A stretch of DNA of 64,000 nucleotides from Chitinophaga agri (GCF_010093065.1 NZ_CP048113.1:4960001-5024000), one strand, 5' to 3'. Counted from the stretch's first letter, positions 17,358 to 26,595 are shown. Translations and numbers: made by a program. Notes: generated by a model from the sequence alone, not told the origin.

Positions 17358-18410
17358 ATGGAAAAATCGAGATTAAAACAGCAGCGGCCGGTTGCTATCT
17401 GGCTATATATAGGAGTGGGAATGCTCATTGTCCAGGTATTACTGGGCGGAATCACCCGTCTGACGGGATCAGGTTTGTCTATTACGGAATGGCAGCCGAT
17501 CCTGGGGGCTTTGCCCCCCATGAATGAAGCTGCCTGGCAGGCAGCTTTTGATAAATACAAGGAAATCGCCCAGTATCAATACGTAAATAGTCATTTCACG
17601 TTGTCTGACTTTAAATCCATCTATTTCTGGGAATGGTTTCACAGAGACTGGGCCCGTTTGATAGGGTTTGTCTTTATCATTCCTTTCATCTATTTCGTGG
17701 TTAAGAAGAAAATAGACCGGTCCATGATACAACCGATGATCATCCTGTTCATCCTGGGAGGGCTACAGGGCGGTATTGGCTGGATCATGGTACAGAGTGG
17801 ACTGAATCAGGAAGACCTGTATGTCAGTCATATCCGGCTGGCCGTGCATTTTATCTCTGCACTGGTACTGGTGGGGTATACATGCTGGTTTGCGCTGAAG
17901 TTAAGTACACCTAACCGGGAATTGCTGGCGGTGCCACGTTTACGCCGTTTTAACCTCTGGTTAATACTATTACTTACCCTTCAGCTTATATATGGTGCAT
18001 TTATGGCCGGGCTGCATGCTGCACTTTCTGCGAATACCTGGCCGGATATCAACGGGATGTGGTGGCCGGCAGGTATGTTCACTCAGGGCAGTTTCCTGAC
18101 AGATATTACCCATAATGCCATTACTATTCAGTTCATACATCGCGGACTTGCCTACCTGATCACTATCCTGATCTTTGTATGGTGGTGGAAAGCATCCGAG
18201 GCACGCGAAAACAGTCTCTTACGCACAGTACGTTATCTGCCGGTCCTCCTGGTTATATTACAGGTAGTCCTGGGAGTACTGACCCTGCTGGGTACCCGTG
18301 TAAAAATACCTATTACACAGGCATTGTTGCATCAGGGCGTAGGGATGCTACTGTTACTCTCACTTATATGGACATTGTTCCTGAGCAGAAATAAAGCAGT
18401 CAGAGACTAA
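17358..18410 (+). CDS. ctaA: Heme A synthase, COX15/CtaA family
   Basis: 350 residues from ATG 17358. Eight transmembrane segments. Conserved His ligands sit in EWFHRDWARLIGF (near residue 92), in HIRLAVHF, in IHRGLAYL and in the last HQGVGMLLLL block, as in COX15-type heme A synthases. The long loop between segments 1 and 2 is of the class without the Bacillus Cys pair. It oxidises the C8 methyl of heme O to make heme A for aa3-type cytochrome oxidases. The gene stands alone, without ctaB or oxidase subunits nearby. An in-frame TTG at 17346 overlaps the promoter and is unlikely. Confidence 0.93.
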   Translation: MEKSRLKQQRPVAIWLYIGVGMLIVQVLLGGITRLTGSGLSITEWQPILGALPPMNEAAWQAAFDKYKEIAQYQYVNSHFTLSDFKSIYFWEWFHRDWARLIGFVFIIPFIYFVVKKKIDRSMIQPMIILFILGGLQGGIGWIMVQSGLNQEDLYVSHIRLAVHFISALVLVGYTCWFALKLSTPNRELLAVPRLRRFNLWLILLLTLQLIYGAFMAGLHAALSANTWPDINGMWWPAGMFTQGSFLTDITHNAITIQFIHRGLAYLITILIFVWWWKASEARENSLLRTVRYLPVLLVILQVVLGVLTLLGTRVKIPITQALLHQGVGMLLLLSLIWTLFLSRNKAVRD

Positions 18411-18443
18411 GGGATAAATCTGGCCAAGAACATGTTAAACTTT

Positions 18444-18457
18444 TTCGTAAGTTTAGT
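18444..18457 (+). promoter_or_regulatory. Promoter-like element TTCGTAAGTTTAGT
   Basis: Identical over 14 bases to 13571-13584. Contains TAAGTTTA, 20 bases before the patatin ATG. No TTG at the normal -33 distance. Confidence 0.5.
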
Positions 18458-18474
18458 TGTCATAAGCTTAACGG

Positions 18475-20730
18475 ATGAAAGTGAAATCATTGTTGGTCAG
18501 GTTTTTTTATTCTTTTCCTATACAACTGTTCTTGCTTCATTTCCGCAAGTACCAGGTGTTGCTGGTTTTCTGGGCTATACTTTTCAGTACGATCAACGGT
18601 GAATTTGCCAAAGTTTTTGGTGGTGATGCCTTGTATCTTGCGCCTGAATATCTTGGTAAAGTAAATTTTTACAGTACGTCTATTCTGGGAGTGGCTACCG
18701 GCTTGTTTGTAATGAGCTGGAACATCACGACTTTTATCCTGCATACCGGCAGGTTTAAGTTTCTGGCCACTACCTCCCAACCCTTTTTCAAGTATTGTCT
18801 GAATAACTCTATTTTTCCGATCGCATTCCTGCTTAACCTGCTGTTGCGCAGCTGGGAATATCAGCGCTATCAGCAGCTGAGTTCCGTACCGGAAATTCTA
18901 CTGCTCACAGAAGGATTTATCTGTGGATACCTGATGATCATCTTCTTCTGTTTTTTCTACTTTTTTAATGCAGATAAGAACATTGGCCGCAGGCTGGAGA
19001 AGAAGTTCGGCAATCCCCGTAATTTCCTGCGCCTGGTGATGAAACCAACGCAGGAAAAAGATGAGAATGCGCTGCCAGTACACAACTACTTCTCTGCCTT
19101 CTGGCGGATCCGCAGAGCCAGGAATGTAGACCACTATAACAAACACTACCTCGACAGCATCCTGAAGCAGCATCACTTTGCGGCCATGATCACAGTAGCC
19201 TGTGCGCTTATCTTCCTGGTGATACTGGCTTTCCTGATGGATTATCCGGTTTTCAGGATTCCGGCGGGCGCCAGTGTCATGATCTTTTTCGCCTTTCTCA
19301 TCGGGGTAGCCGGTGCCTATGCATATCTGTTGCAAAGCTGGGCTATACCAATGGTGCTGGTGATGCTCTTTGCGCTGAACTGGATGGTGGAACACGATCT
19401 GTTAGACAACCGTAATAAAGCCTATGGTCTTAACTACAAGGAACGTAAGCAAAGACCGGAATATAGTGTAACCGCCTTACAGCAGTTCTTCACGCAGGAA
19501 AAGGCGGATAGCGATAAAACATCCACCTTACAGATACTGGAGAAGTGGAAGGCTAAGCATGCTGGTCCTGGCAAGCCCAAACTGATTGTTATCAATTTTA
19601 GCGGAGGAGGTTTACGCGCTGCGACCTGGAGTATGAATGTACTGCAGCGACTGGATACACTCATGAAAGGGCAGCTTATGAATAATACCGTACTGATGAC
19701 GGGCGCATCCGGTGGTATGATGGGCGCATCCTATTTCAGGGCGTTGTATATGGAAAAACAGCTGGGGCGACCCATTGATATGCAGGATAGCAGCTATACA
19801 GAACGCATCTCCCGTGACCTGCTCAATAGTGTGTTCACTTCTATGGCAGTAAATGACTTTATTACGCCTTTCCGCTCCTTTAAGATTGATAATAAACGAT
19901 ATGCAAAAGACAGGGGGTATGCCTTTGAAATGCAGTTGAACAGTAATACTAATTATTCCCTTGCAGGAACCATCCGCGACTATCAGCAGCCGGAGCAGCA
20001 GGCTATTATTCCTATGCTGATCTGGAGTGCAACGATCAATGCAGACGGCCGCCGGCTCATCATATCTCCACAGCCGGTAAGCTACCTCTGTGCGCCTGAG
20101 TATTCTTCGAAAGTGAGAACAGTACGTGATATCGACGGTGTGGACTTTACGCAGTACTTCGCCAAACAGGATGCACTTGATCTGCGCGTAACCAGTGCCA
20201 TCAGAATGTGTGCAACCTTCCCATATGTACTGCCAAATGTATTTCTGCCAAGTACGCCGATAGTGGATGTGATGGATGCCGGTATCAGAGATAATTTCGG
20301 GCAGGAACCTTCTATGCGTTTCCTGCATACTTTCCGTGACTGGATCAATGAGAATACGGACGGAGTGGTATTTATCCAGGTGAGAGATACCCGTAAAAAT
20401 GATATTAAATCGATCAAACAATCAATGAAGCTGAATGACATGATGTTTGATCCGCTGTTTACGATGCAGCAGCACTGGAGTGCTATGCAGGACTTTGTGC
20501 AGGATAATGAACTGAGTTACCTGGAAGGATATTTCCCCGGAAAATTCCACCGGATCATCTTCCAGTATGTACCGCAAAAAGAGGATAAAGCCGCGGCGCT
20601 GAGCTGGCATCTTACTTCGCGTGAAAAGATTGATATAGCCGGAGCACTGGACAATCCGACAAACCAGGCTTCATTTGATAGTGTGATGCAGATGGTCCGC
20701 AAGCCAATGCTCACGGACCAGCATCATTAA
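18475..20730 (+). CDS. Membrane-anchored patatin-like phospholipase
   Basis: 751 residues. The first ~320 residues hold several transmembrane segments (about 25-45, 63-85, 100-125, 140-165, 235-260, 265-300). The C-terminal ~400 residues are a patatin domain: oxyanion motif Gly377-Gly-Gly-Leu-Arg381, nucleophile Ser412 in GASGG, and catalytic Asp601 in DAGIRDN. Patatins are acyl hydrolases using a Ser-Asp dyad, so this is probably a lipid hydrolase tethered to the inner membrane. Its substrate is not visible. The 3' end lies two bases from the convergent alpha/beta hydrolase, with no terminator between. Confidence 0.87.
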   Translation: MKVKSLLVRFFYSFPIQLFLLHFRKYQVLLVFWAILFSTINGEFAKVFGGDALYLAPEYLGKVNFYSTSILGVATGLFVMSWNITTFILHTGRFKFLATTSQPFFKYCLNNSIFPIAFLLNLLLRSWEYQRYQQLSSVPEILLLTEGFICGYLMIIFFCFFYFFNADKNIGRRLEKKFGNPRNFLRLVMKPTQEKDENALPVHNYFSAFWRIRRARNVDHYNKHYLDSILKQHHFAAMITVACALIFLVILAFLMDYPVFRIPAGASVMIFFAFLIGVAGAYAYLLQSWAIPMVLVMLFALNWMVEHDLLDNRNKAYGLNYKERKQRPEYSVTALQQFFTQEKADSDKTSTLQILEKWKAKHAGPGKPKLIVINFSGGGLRAATWSMNVLQRLDTLMKGQLMNNTVLMTGASGGMMGASYFRALYMEKQLGRPIDMQDSSYTERISRDLLNSVFTSMAVNDFITPFRSFKIDNKRYAKDRGYAFEMQLNSNTNYSLAGTIRDYQQPEQQAIIPMLIWSATINADGRRLIISPQPVSYLCAPEYSSKVRTVRDIDGVDFTQYFAKQDALDLRVTSAIRMCATFPYVLPNVFLPSTPIVDVMDAGIRDNFGQEPSMRFLHTFRDWINENTDGVVFIQVRDTRKNDIKSIKQSMKLNDMMFDPLFTMQQHWSAMQDFVQDNELSYLEGYFPGKFHRIIFQYVPQKEDKAAALSWHLTSREKIDIAGALDNPTNQASFDSVMQMVRKPMLTDQHH

Positions 20731-20732
20731 GT

Positions 20733-21734
20733 TTACTGCAGGAATTCCAGCAATGGTCTGATAAAGTACGGATAAGCCTCTATATGTGGCAGGTGTCCTA
20801 CTCCCTGAATAGGGATGAGTTTTGCGTGAGGAATACGTTTACTGATATTTTGTCCCAGCTCGGGGTAGTTGCCCATCGTCTGTTTAACTGAGTCGGGTAC
20901 ATTGGCTTTGCCTAAGGCCGTACGGTCGCGTTGGCCGATGATCAGCAGGGTAGGTGCCTGAATATTTTCAAATTCATAGAACACAGGTTGAGTGAAGATC
21001 ATGTCATAGGTCAGGGCTGCGTTCCACGCTACGCGGGCGTACTCTGCACCTTTCGTCCAGCCGGCCTGTAATACGGCCCATTTCTCGTATGACGGTTTCC
21101 ATTCTCCGGCATAGTAGTTTGTAAGCTGGTATTGTTTGATTTTCTCATAGTCCTGTTTCAGTTCTCCTTCATACCACTTGTCCACCGACTGGTAGGGCAC
21201 TTTTATTTTCCAGTCTTCAAGCCCGATCGGGTTTTCCAGGATCAGTTTTTCAACCGTTTCCGGATACATCAGGGTGAACCGGGTAGCCAGCATACCCCCC
21301 ATGGAGTGACCGAGTACGGCTGTTTTACTGACTTTCAGTGTATCCAGGAGGGCCTTCGTATTCTGAGCGAGGAGTTGGAAGCTGTATTGCAGTTGCTGCG
21401 GTTTGGCCGATTTACCGAAACCTATCTGATCGGGTATGATCACGCGGTAGCCATGGTCGCTAAGATCGGCCGCTGTACTGTCCCAATAGGCGCCGCAGAA
21501 ATTTTTGCCATGTAGCAGCATCACCACTTTTCCATTAGGTTTTAATGGTTGTACATCCATGTAGGCCATGCTAAGTGACTGGCCCTGTACTTTCACTGTA
21601 ATATAGTGTACAGGGTAGGGGTATTCATAGCCCGCCAGTTCGGCATCATAGGGGGTGATGGTCTGCGCATTTGTGTAACTGTGCAATAGTGAGAAAGCCA
21701 GAAAACAGGTAACAAAAATTAATCTTCGTGTCAT
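20733..21734 (-). CDS. Exported alpha/beta hydrolase
   Basis: 333 residues. Signal peptide 1-23. Classical alpha/beta hydrolase motifs in order: HGKNFCG oxyanion-hole turn near residue 75, nucleophile elbow GHSMGG near 143, acid in GQRDRT, and catalytic His in GVGHLPHIEAYP near residue 317. Periplasmic esterase, lipase or related hydrolase; specificity cannot be read. It converges on the patatin gene with a two-base gap, so transcripts probably overlap. A full promoter is visible upstream. Confidence 0.88.
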   Translation of the reverse strand: MTRRLIFVTCFLAFSLLHSYTNAQTITPYDAELAGYEYPYPVHYITVKVQGQSLSMAYMDVQPLKPNGKVVMLLHGKNFCGAYWDSTAADLSDHGYRVIIPDQIGFGKSAKPQQLQYSFQLLAQNTKALLDTLKVSKTAVLGHSMGGMLATRFTLMYPETVEKLILENPIGLEDWKIKVPYQSVDKWYEGELKQDYEKIKQYQLTNYYAGEWKPSYEKWAVLQAGWTKGAEYARVAWNAALTYDMIFTQPVFYEFENIQAPTLLIIGQRDRTALGKANVPDSVKQTMGNYPELGQNISKRIPHAKLIPIQGVGHLPHIEAYPYFIRPLLEFLQ

Positions 21735-21770
21735 TATTCACAAATTGTTGAGTAAATATGAGTTACAGCG

Positions 21771-21803
21771 CAAAAGTAGTGCCTGCAAGAGGCTGGTCCT
21801 CAA
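21771..21803 (-). promoter_or_regulatory. Promoter of the alpha/beta hydrolase
   Basis: On the minus strand: TTG at 21803-21801, 22-base spacer, TACTTTTG at 21778-21771. The start codon lies 36 bases downstream. Confidence 0.65.
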
Positions 21804-22033
21804 ATAATGTGATGTACGGAAAGGGAGGGTGCCTTGAATAGTAAAAAGTTATATCTGTCGTCCTTTCGTTGTATTTTTGCAATAGGGAAATAGGGACGGA
21901 ATGGAAGAATGCATGACGTAACAGATTGTTAACTAGTGAATTAACAAACAAATATTCAGATTTTTAACGAATTGTTTGGAGAAATGATCACAATTATTTA
22001 AAAGCCTATCCCCACTTTTTCCACATTTTGTTA

Positions 22034-22041
22034 TAACTTTG
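22034..22041 (+). promoter_or_regulatory. typA promoter -7 element
   Basis: TAACTTTG, full consensus match, with a 55-base leader to the typA ATG. Confidence 0.65.
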
Positions 22042-22096
22042 CGCCTTCTTTTGGCCCGACCTGTGTCAGATAGCCAGAATAAATTGAACAAGATTT

Positions 22097-23911
22097 ATGA
22101 ATATCCGTAACATAGCAATCATTGCGCACGTAGACCACGGTAAAACTACCCTGGTTGATAAGATCCTGCATCACACCAACGTTTTCCGGGCTAACCAGGA
22201 AACAGGTGAACTGATCATGGACAACAACGACCTGGAAAAGGAACGTGGTATCACCATCCTGAGTAAGAACGTCTCTGTTGAGTACAAAGGGGTGAAAATC
22301 AACGTAATTGATACTCCAGGCCACGCCGACTTCGGTGGTGAAGTTGAAAGGGTACTGAAAATGGCGGATGGTGTGATCCTGCTGGTAGATGCCTTCGAAG
22401 GACCAATGCCTCAGACCCGTTTCGTACTGCAGAAAGCACTGCAGCTGAAACTGAAACCTATCGTGGTTATTAATAAAGTAGACAAGGCGAACTGCCGTCC
22501 TGATGAAGTTCATGACGCAGTATTCGAACTGTTCTTTAACCTGGATGCAACGGAAGAACAGCTGAATTTCCCGACCTACTATGGTTCCGGTAAGAATGGT
22601 TGGTTCAACGATTCAGTAACTCAGTGTGAAGATATCACTCCATTACTGGACGGTATCCTGAAACACGTTCCAGAACCTCAGATCCCGGAAGGTAACCTGC
22701 AGCTGCAGATCACTTCCCTGGATTACTCTACCTTCCTGGGTCGTATCGCCGTAGGACGTGTAGCACGTGGTTCTATCAAAGAAAACCAGCCAATCTCCCT
22801 GGTACAGACTGACGGTTCTATCAAAAAGTCCCGTGTACGTGAACTGTACGTTTTCGAGGCGCTGGGTAAGAAGAAAGTAACAGAAGTAGAGGCCGGAGAC
22901 ATTTGTGCGGTTGTAGGTCTCGAAGATTTCAATATCGGTGACACCATTGCTGACTTTGATGCTCCTGAAGCATTGCCTGTTATCAGCGTGGATGAGCCAA
23001 CCATGAACATGCTATTCAGCATCAACAACTCTCCATTCTTCGGTAAAGATGGTAAGTTCGTGACTTCCCGTCACCTGCGTGACCGTCTGATCAAAGAAAC
23101 TGAGAAAAACCTGGCGCTGCGCGTAGTTGATACGGACAGTGCTGATAGCTTCCTGGTATATGGTCGAGGTATCCTGCACTTAGGCGTATTGATCGAGACT
23201 ATGCGTCGTGAAGGTTTCGAGTTAACTGTAGGTCAGCCACAGGTGATCCTGAAAACTGTTGACGGTAAGAAATCTGAACCATACGAAACACTGGTAGTAG
23301 ACGTTCCACAGGAATTTGCTAGTAAAGTGATCGACCTGGTAACCCGCCGTAAAGGTGAGATGCTGATCATGGAAACTAAAGGTGACATGCAGCACCTTGA
23401 ATTTGAAATTCCTTCCCGTGGTCTGATCGGTCTGCGTACACAGATGCTGACCAACACCGCTGGTGAAGCTGTAATGGCACACCGCTTTAACGATTATAAA
23501 CCATGGAAAGGGCCAATCCCTGGTCGTAACAATGGTGTCCTGATCGCTAAAGAAGCTGGTACCACTACCGGTTACTCTCTGGATAAACTGCAGGATAGAG
23601 GTTTCTTCTTTGTAGATCCAGGAGAAGATGTGTACAAAGGCATGATCATCGGTGAGAACAACAAACCAGGTGACCTGGTAGTTAACCCGAACGAGGGTAA
23701 AAAACTGACCAACATGCGTGCAAGTGGTAGTGACGCTGCAACCAGCATCGCGCCGAAGACCCTGATGACACTGGAAGAATGTATGGAGTATATCCAGCAG
23801 GATGAGTGTATCGAGGTGACGCCTAACCACATCCGTATGCGTAAAACATACCTGGATGAGGAAGACAGAAAGCGTTTTGCTAAATCAATGAAAGCAGACG
23901 GTGTTGCGTAA
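22097..23911 (+). CDS. typA: Translational GTPase TypA/BipA
   Basis: 604 residues, the normal length. G1 motif AHVDHGKTT near residues 10-18, the switch I ERGITI block, G3 DTPGHADF, G4 NKVDKA. Domains II and III and the TypA-specific C-terminal domain follow, with GRGILHLGVL and the Arg/Lys-rich end. TypA is an elongation-factor-like GTPase that binds ribosomes and is needed for 50S assembly or stress growth. Codon use is notably biased towards C- and T-ending codons, as expected for a highly expressed gene. Monocistronic, with its own promoter and terminator. Confidence 0.97.
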   Translation: MNIRNIAIIAHVDHGKTTLVDKILHHTNVFRANQETGELIMDNNDLEKERGITILSKNVSVEYKGVKINVIDTPGHADFGGEVERVLKMADGVILLVDAFEGPMPQTRFVLQKALQLKLKPIVVINKVDKANCRPDEVHDAVFELFFNLDATEEQLNFPTYYGSGKNGWFNDSVTQCEDITPLLDGILKHVPEPQIPEGNLQLQITSLDYSTFLGRIAVGRVARGSIKENQPISLVQTDGSIKKSRVRELYVFEALGKKKVTEVEAGDICAVVGLEDFNIGDTIADFDAPEALPVISVDEPTMNMLFSINNSPFFGKDGKFVTSRHLRDRLIKETEKNLALRVVDTDSADSFLVYGRGILHLGVLIETMRREGFELTVGQPQVILKTVDGKKSEPYETLVVDVPQEFASKVIDLVTRRKGEMLIMETKGDMQHLEFEIPSRGLIGLRTQMLTNTAGEAVMAHRFNDYKPWKGPIPGRNNGVLIAKEAGTTTGYSLDKLQDRGFFFVDPGEDVYKGMIIGENNKPGDLVVNPNEGKKLTNMRASGSDAATSIAPKTLMTLEECMEYIQQDECIEVTPNHIRMRKTYLDEEDRKRFAKSMKADGVA

Positions 23912-23934
23912 GTAACATCCTGTTGAAAATATAG

Positions 23935-23972
23935 AAAGCCGCCTTGTATAATGCAGGGCGGCTTTTCTTTTT
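23935..23972 (+). terminator. typA terminator
   Basis: AAAGCCGCC (23935-23943) pairs with GGCGGCTTT (23957-23965), and a T-rich tract follows. Confidence 0.85.
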
Positions 23973-24015
23973 ACTACCATTCACCGCTGTGTATATTCAT
24001 TGCGTACCCGGATTG

Positions 24016-24023
24016 TATCTTTG
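24016..24023 (+). promoter_or_regulatory. -7 element before the AlkB-type gene
   Basis: TATCTTTG, full consensus, 7 bases before ATG 24031. A TTG at 24000-24002 is closer than usual (13-base spacer). Confidence 0.6.
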
Positions 24024-24030
24024 TGTCGCA

Positions 24031-24651
24031 ATGGAGCCGCAATTACCGTTATTCAGCGACCCCGCCAGTCAGCATATTTCCCTGAAAGATGGCGAACTGG
24101 TTTACTGTCCGCAGTTTTTTACCCTGCAGGAAGCGGACCATTATATGCAACAATTACTGACCACCATCCACTGGCGACAGGAAGGCATGAAAATGTATGG
24201 TAAGCACGTACTCTTTCCCCGTCTGATGGCCTGGTACGGAGACGCTGGCAGCAGCTATGCCTTTTCAGGGAAAACCTACACCCCGGAAGCCTGGACTCCA
24301 GAACTGCTGGAAATAAAAGACAGCATCATACCGGAAGCCGGCGCCAACTTTAACAGTGTGTTGCTGAACAGGTATCGTCACGGTAAAGACTCCATGGGCT
24401 GGCATGCTGATGATGAACCCGAACTGGGAGTCAATCCTGTCATCGCATCTGTCAACCTGGGTGCCACCCGCCGGTTCATGCTACGACATGTAAAGGAAGG
24501 CCATCGGTTTGAACTGGAATTGCAACATGGGTCCCTGCTCATTATGAAAGGCACGCTACAACACTACTGGCAACATCAGGTGCCTAAAACAACCCAAGTA
24601 TCAGGAGAAAGAATTAATCTCACGTTCCGCGTCATTCAATATACCCGTTAG
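24031..24651 (+). CDS. AlkB-type 2OG-Fe(II) dioxygenase
   Basis: 206 residues from ATG 24031, chosen because an in-frame longer reading would include the promoter. Iron ligands His125, Asp127 (in WHADDEP) and His182 (in WQHQVPK) and the 2-oxoglutarate-binding Arg194/Arg200 (RINLTFR) are all present. The sequence resembles the ABH2/ABH3 group of AlkB enzymes, which oxidatively remove alkyl groups from DNA or RNA bases. Only 21 bases separate it from the SIR2-like gene, with no terminator between, so the two are probably co-expressed. Confidence 0.92.
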   Translation: MEPQLPLFSDPASQHISLKDGELVYCPQFFTLQEADHYMQQLLTTIHWRQEGMKMYGKHVLFPRLMAWYGDAGSSYAFSGKTYTPEAWTPELLEIKDSIIPEAGANFNSVLLNRYRHGKDSMGWHADDEPELGVNPVIASVNLGATRRFMLRHVKEGHRFELELQHGSLLIMKGTLQHYWQHQVPKTTQVSGERINLTFRVIQYTR

Positions 24652-24672
24652 ATAACCTTAAAAGACAACAGT

Positions 24673-25548
24673 ATGAAAAACCCCATCTTACTCATCGGCA
24701 ATGATATTAACAACATATCCAAAGGCCAGAGCTGGAAAGACCTGCTCGCGGATATCGTTAACTTCTGCCTGCCTGATAGCTGCATACAGCTGGATGAAAG
24801 AAAACCGTTCCCTTTGTTGTATGAAGAGATTTTCCTGACAGCTATCCGCCGCCAACATATCCGGGAGTCCGAACTCAAAGGTTTCATCGCAGAGAAAACA
24901 CTGAAGATAGAACAGAACGATATCCACGCCGCGATCCGGGATTTGTCTCCGGCACATATCCTCACTACCAATTATGAATTTACACTGGAAGGTGAAATAC
25001 CAGACCGCAATACCAGCCTGATCCTTGAAAGGGCCTTCAGCATTTTCAGAAAATATACAGTTGGCGGTATTAACTACTGGCATATACATGGCGATTGCCT
25101 GAACCCATCAAGTATTAATCTGGGGTTTGAGCATTACGGAGGCCAGTTACAACAGATGCGTAACTATGTCGTATCTGGTACCACCTATACCAGCAAGCAG
25201 GCGCCCCGCCAGTCCCTGGTGCAGCGCATTCAACAACGTCTTCCTGTGAAGGATGATTCGTGGCTGGACCTGTTTTTCACCAGGGATATCCACATATTAG
25301 GACTCTCCCTCGATTTTGTAGAGACAGACCTATGGTGGCTGCTGACCTACAGGGCCAGACAGAAATTTCAAAAGAACACCATCCCGGTGCGCAACGCCCT
25401 GTATTATTATATTCCAACGGAATTTGTACAGAGTGCCAAGTTTAAACTCGATATGCTGGCAGCCAATGATGTCAAAGTGATCGATATCGAAGCAAAAGAT
25501 AAACGGACGTATTATGAGGAGGTACTGAAGCAGATACGGCGGTTATGA
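24673..25548 (+). CDS. SIR2-like domain protein with altered NAD motif
   Basis: 291 residues. The order of motifs matches the SIR2_2-like family: an N-terminal glycine turn followed by QSWKDLLADI, then HILTTNYEFTLE (family TTNYD) near residue 98, WHIHGD near 136 (catalytic-type His), and ILGLSLDFVETDLWW near 212. The usual GAGxS nucleotide-binding motif reads GNDIN here, so NAD binding may be altered. Stand-alone SIR2-like proteins include NAD-consuming antiphage effectors, but no other defence gene is adjacent. Directly downstream of the AlkB-type gene. Function is inference. Confidence 0.7.
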   Translation: MKNPILLIGNDINNISKGQSWKDLLADIVNFCLPDSCIQLDERKPFPLLYEEIFLTAIRRQHIRESELKGFIAEKTLKIEQNDIHAAIRDLSPAHILTTNYEFTLEGEIPDRNTSLILERAFSIFRKYTVGGINYWHIHGDCLNPSSINLGFEHYGGQLQQMRNYVVSGTTYTSKQAPRQSLVQRIQQRLPVKDDSWLDLFFTRDIHILGLSLDFVETDLWWLLTYRARQKFQKNTIPVRNALYYYIPTEFVQSAKFKLDMLAANDVKVIDIEAKDKRTYYEEVLKQIRRL

Positions 25549-25606
25549 ACCTTGTGGAGTGATTTTTGTTCTTTGCGGATATAAGACCTTATAAAAAGCA
25601 AAAATT

Positions 25607-26035
25607 ATGTTTATCAGATTAACAGCCTTGGCGATGGTACTTCTTGCCAATACCTGTAACCAGAAAGCTGTGAAGGAAGAAATAGGCAGCCTCCAGGGTA
25701 AAAGATGGAGCCTGACTACATTGAATGGTGCTCCACAGGAGAAATCTCCTATCTGGTTAGAGTTTGATACGACTGCCCGCCGCTTTAACGGCAATGCCGG
25801 ATGTAATAAAGTGTCAGGTCAGTATGATGTAGATGGTGGTCAGGTTACCTTCGGTAAAGTGATCAGCACACGAATGGCATGTATAGACCAGGCAGCCAAT
25901 GAACGGGAAACAGCCTTCCTGAAAATGCTCACCGACAGAACGTATAATGTGAAGTTCGAGGATCAGCAATTGCAGTTCCGTGATAGTGGGAGAGTAGCCA
26001 TGTCATTCACAGGATTTAAGAAAGCAGCACAGTAG
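25607..26035 (+). CDS. META domain lipoprotein (HslJ-like)
   Basis: 142 residues. Lipobox LANTC with Cys17, then one META domain: GKRWSLTTLNG opening, FNGNAGCNKVSGQY near residue 65, TRMAC near 88 and a final FRDSGRVAMSFT strand. META/HslJ proteins are small envelope proteins; HslJ is heat-inducible in E. coli and linked to novobiocin tolerance. Role here unknown. It is 58 bases after the SIR2-like gene, and separate expression is possible. Confidence 0.88.
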   Translation: MFIRLTALAMVLLANTCNQKAVKEEIGSLQGKRWSLTTLNGAPQEKSPIWLEFDTTARRFNGNAGCNKVSGQYDVDGGQVTFGKVISTRMACIDQAANERETAFLKMLTDRTYNVKFEDQQLQFRDSGRVAMSFTGFKKAAQ

Positions 26036-26063
26036 TTCACCTGCTATGCTGTATAAATAAAAG

Positions 26064-26106
26064 TGCAGCGCACACATTGACAGATAGTGTCTTTGTGTAC
26101 GCTGCA
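26064..26106. terminator. Bidirectional terminator
   Basis: 13-bp stem with one mismatch (26064-26076 with 26094-26106). The minus-strand exit is T-rich. Located between converging genes. Confidence 0.75.
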
Positions 26107-26114
26107 TTATGTTG

Positions 26115-26471
26115 TTATCTGCCAGCCAGCATCATGATCTGATTGTCTATTAAGACAGTATCAGATATTTCATTACCTACCTTCACAGTAACGGCCATCC
26201 GGGCCGTTTTCCTGGCAGGAATACGTACGACTAACTCATTGTCAGATGCACTGATGATCTGTGCTTCCACATTATCAACGATCACCTTATTATCGGCGCA
26301 AACATGACTGAATCCTTTACCTTGTATGGTCAGTAAAATTTCAGTGGTTTCTGCAGGAAGTGTATCCTGTAAACGGAACGCTGTTTCGTTTACAGACGGG
26401 GTTACCTGACAACTGTATAGACAACACATTACCATGGCTATAATAGCCAGACTCATTTTCTTAAAAAACAT
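26115..26471 (-). CDS. Small lipoprotein with TIG/IPT-like domain
   Basis: 118 residues. Signal peptide with lipobox LYSC and Cys21. The mature part follows the IPT/TIG pattern: ILLTIQGKGF, then VDNVEAQIISASDNELVVRIPA and a closing valine-rich strand. TIG folds bind sugars or serve as spacers in surface proteins, and a single short TIG lipoprotein has no assigned role. It has the best-defined regulatory region in the window: a full promoter 92 bases upstream with two identical palindromes beside it. Confidence 0.75.
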   Translation of the reverse strand: MFFKKMSLAIIAMVMCCLYSCQVTPSVNETAFRLQDTLPAETTEILLTIQGKGFSHVCADNKVIVDNVEAQIISASDNELVVRIPARKTARMAVTVKVGNEISDTVLIDNQIMMLAGR

Positions 26472-26562
26472 AAAACTGATTCTTTTTTGGGGTTCAGGGT
26501 TAAAACAGCGGTTGTAGTGTATGGAGCTAACAGCTACTGTTGATATTCACTTAAATCGGACG

Positions 26563-26592
26563 CAAAGGTAAGGAGCTTTTTGTTATGAGCAA
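26563..26592 (-). promoter_or_regulatory. Promoter of the TIG lipoprotein
   Basis: Minus strand: TTG (26592-26590), 19-base spacer, TACCTTTG (26570-26563). Both elements and the spacing match the Bacteroidota sigma consensus. Confidence 0.75.
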
Positions 26593-26595
26593 TGC

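Larger units (their letters stand above)
21735..22096. other. Divergent promoter region, hydrolase / typA
   Basis: 362 AT-rich bases carrying the hydrolase promoter (21771-21803, minus) and the typA -7 element (22034-22041). No gene or strong hairpin seen. Confidence 0.7.

Noticed and set aside
22017..22025. TTTTCCACA resembling a DnaA box upstream of typA
   Set aside because: A single copy without a cluster, AT-rich unwinding element or dnaA/dnaN nearby; consistent with chance.
24031..26035. Defence island around the SIR2-like gene
   Set aside because: No restriction-modification, nuclease, toxin-antitoxin or integrase gene in the surrounding 10 kb; only the single gene is suggestive.
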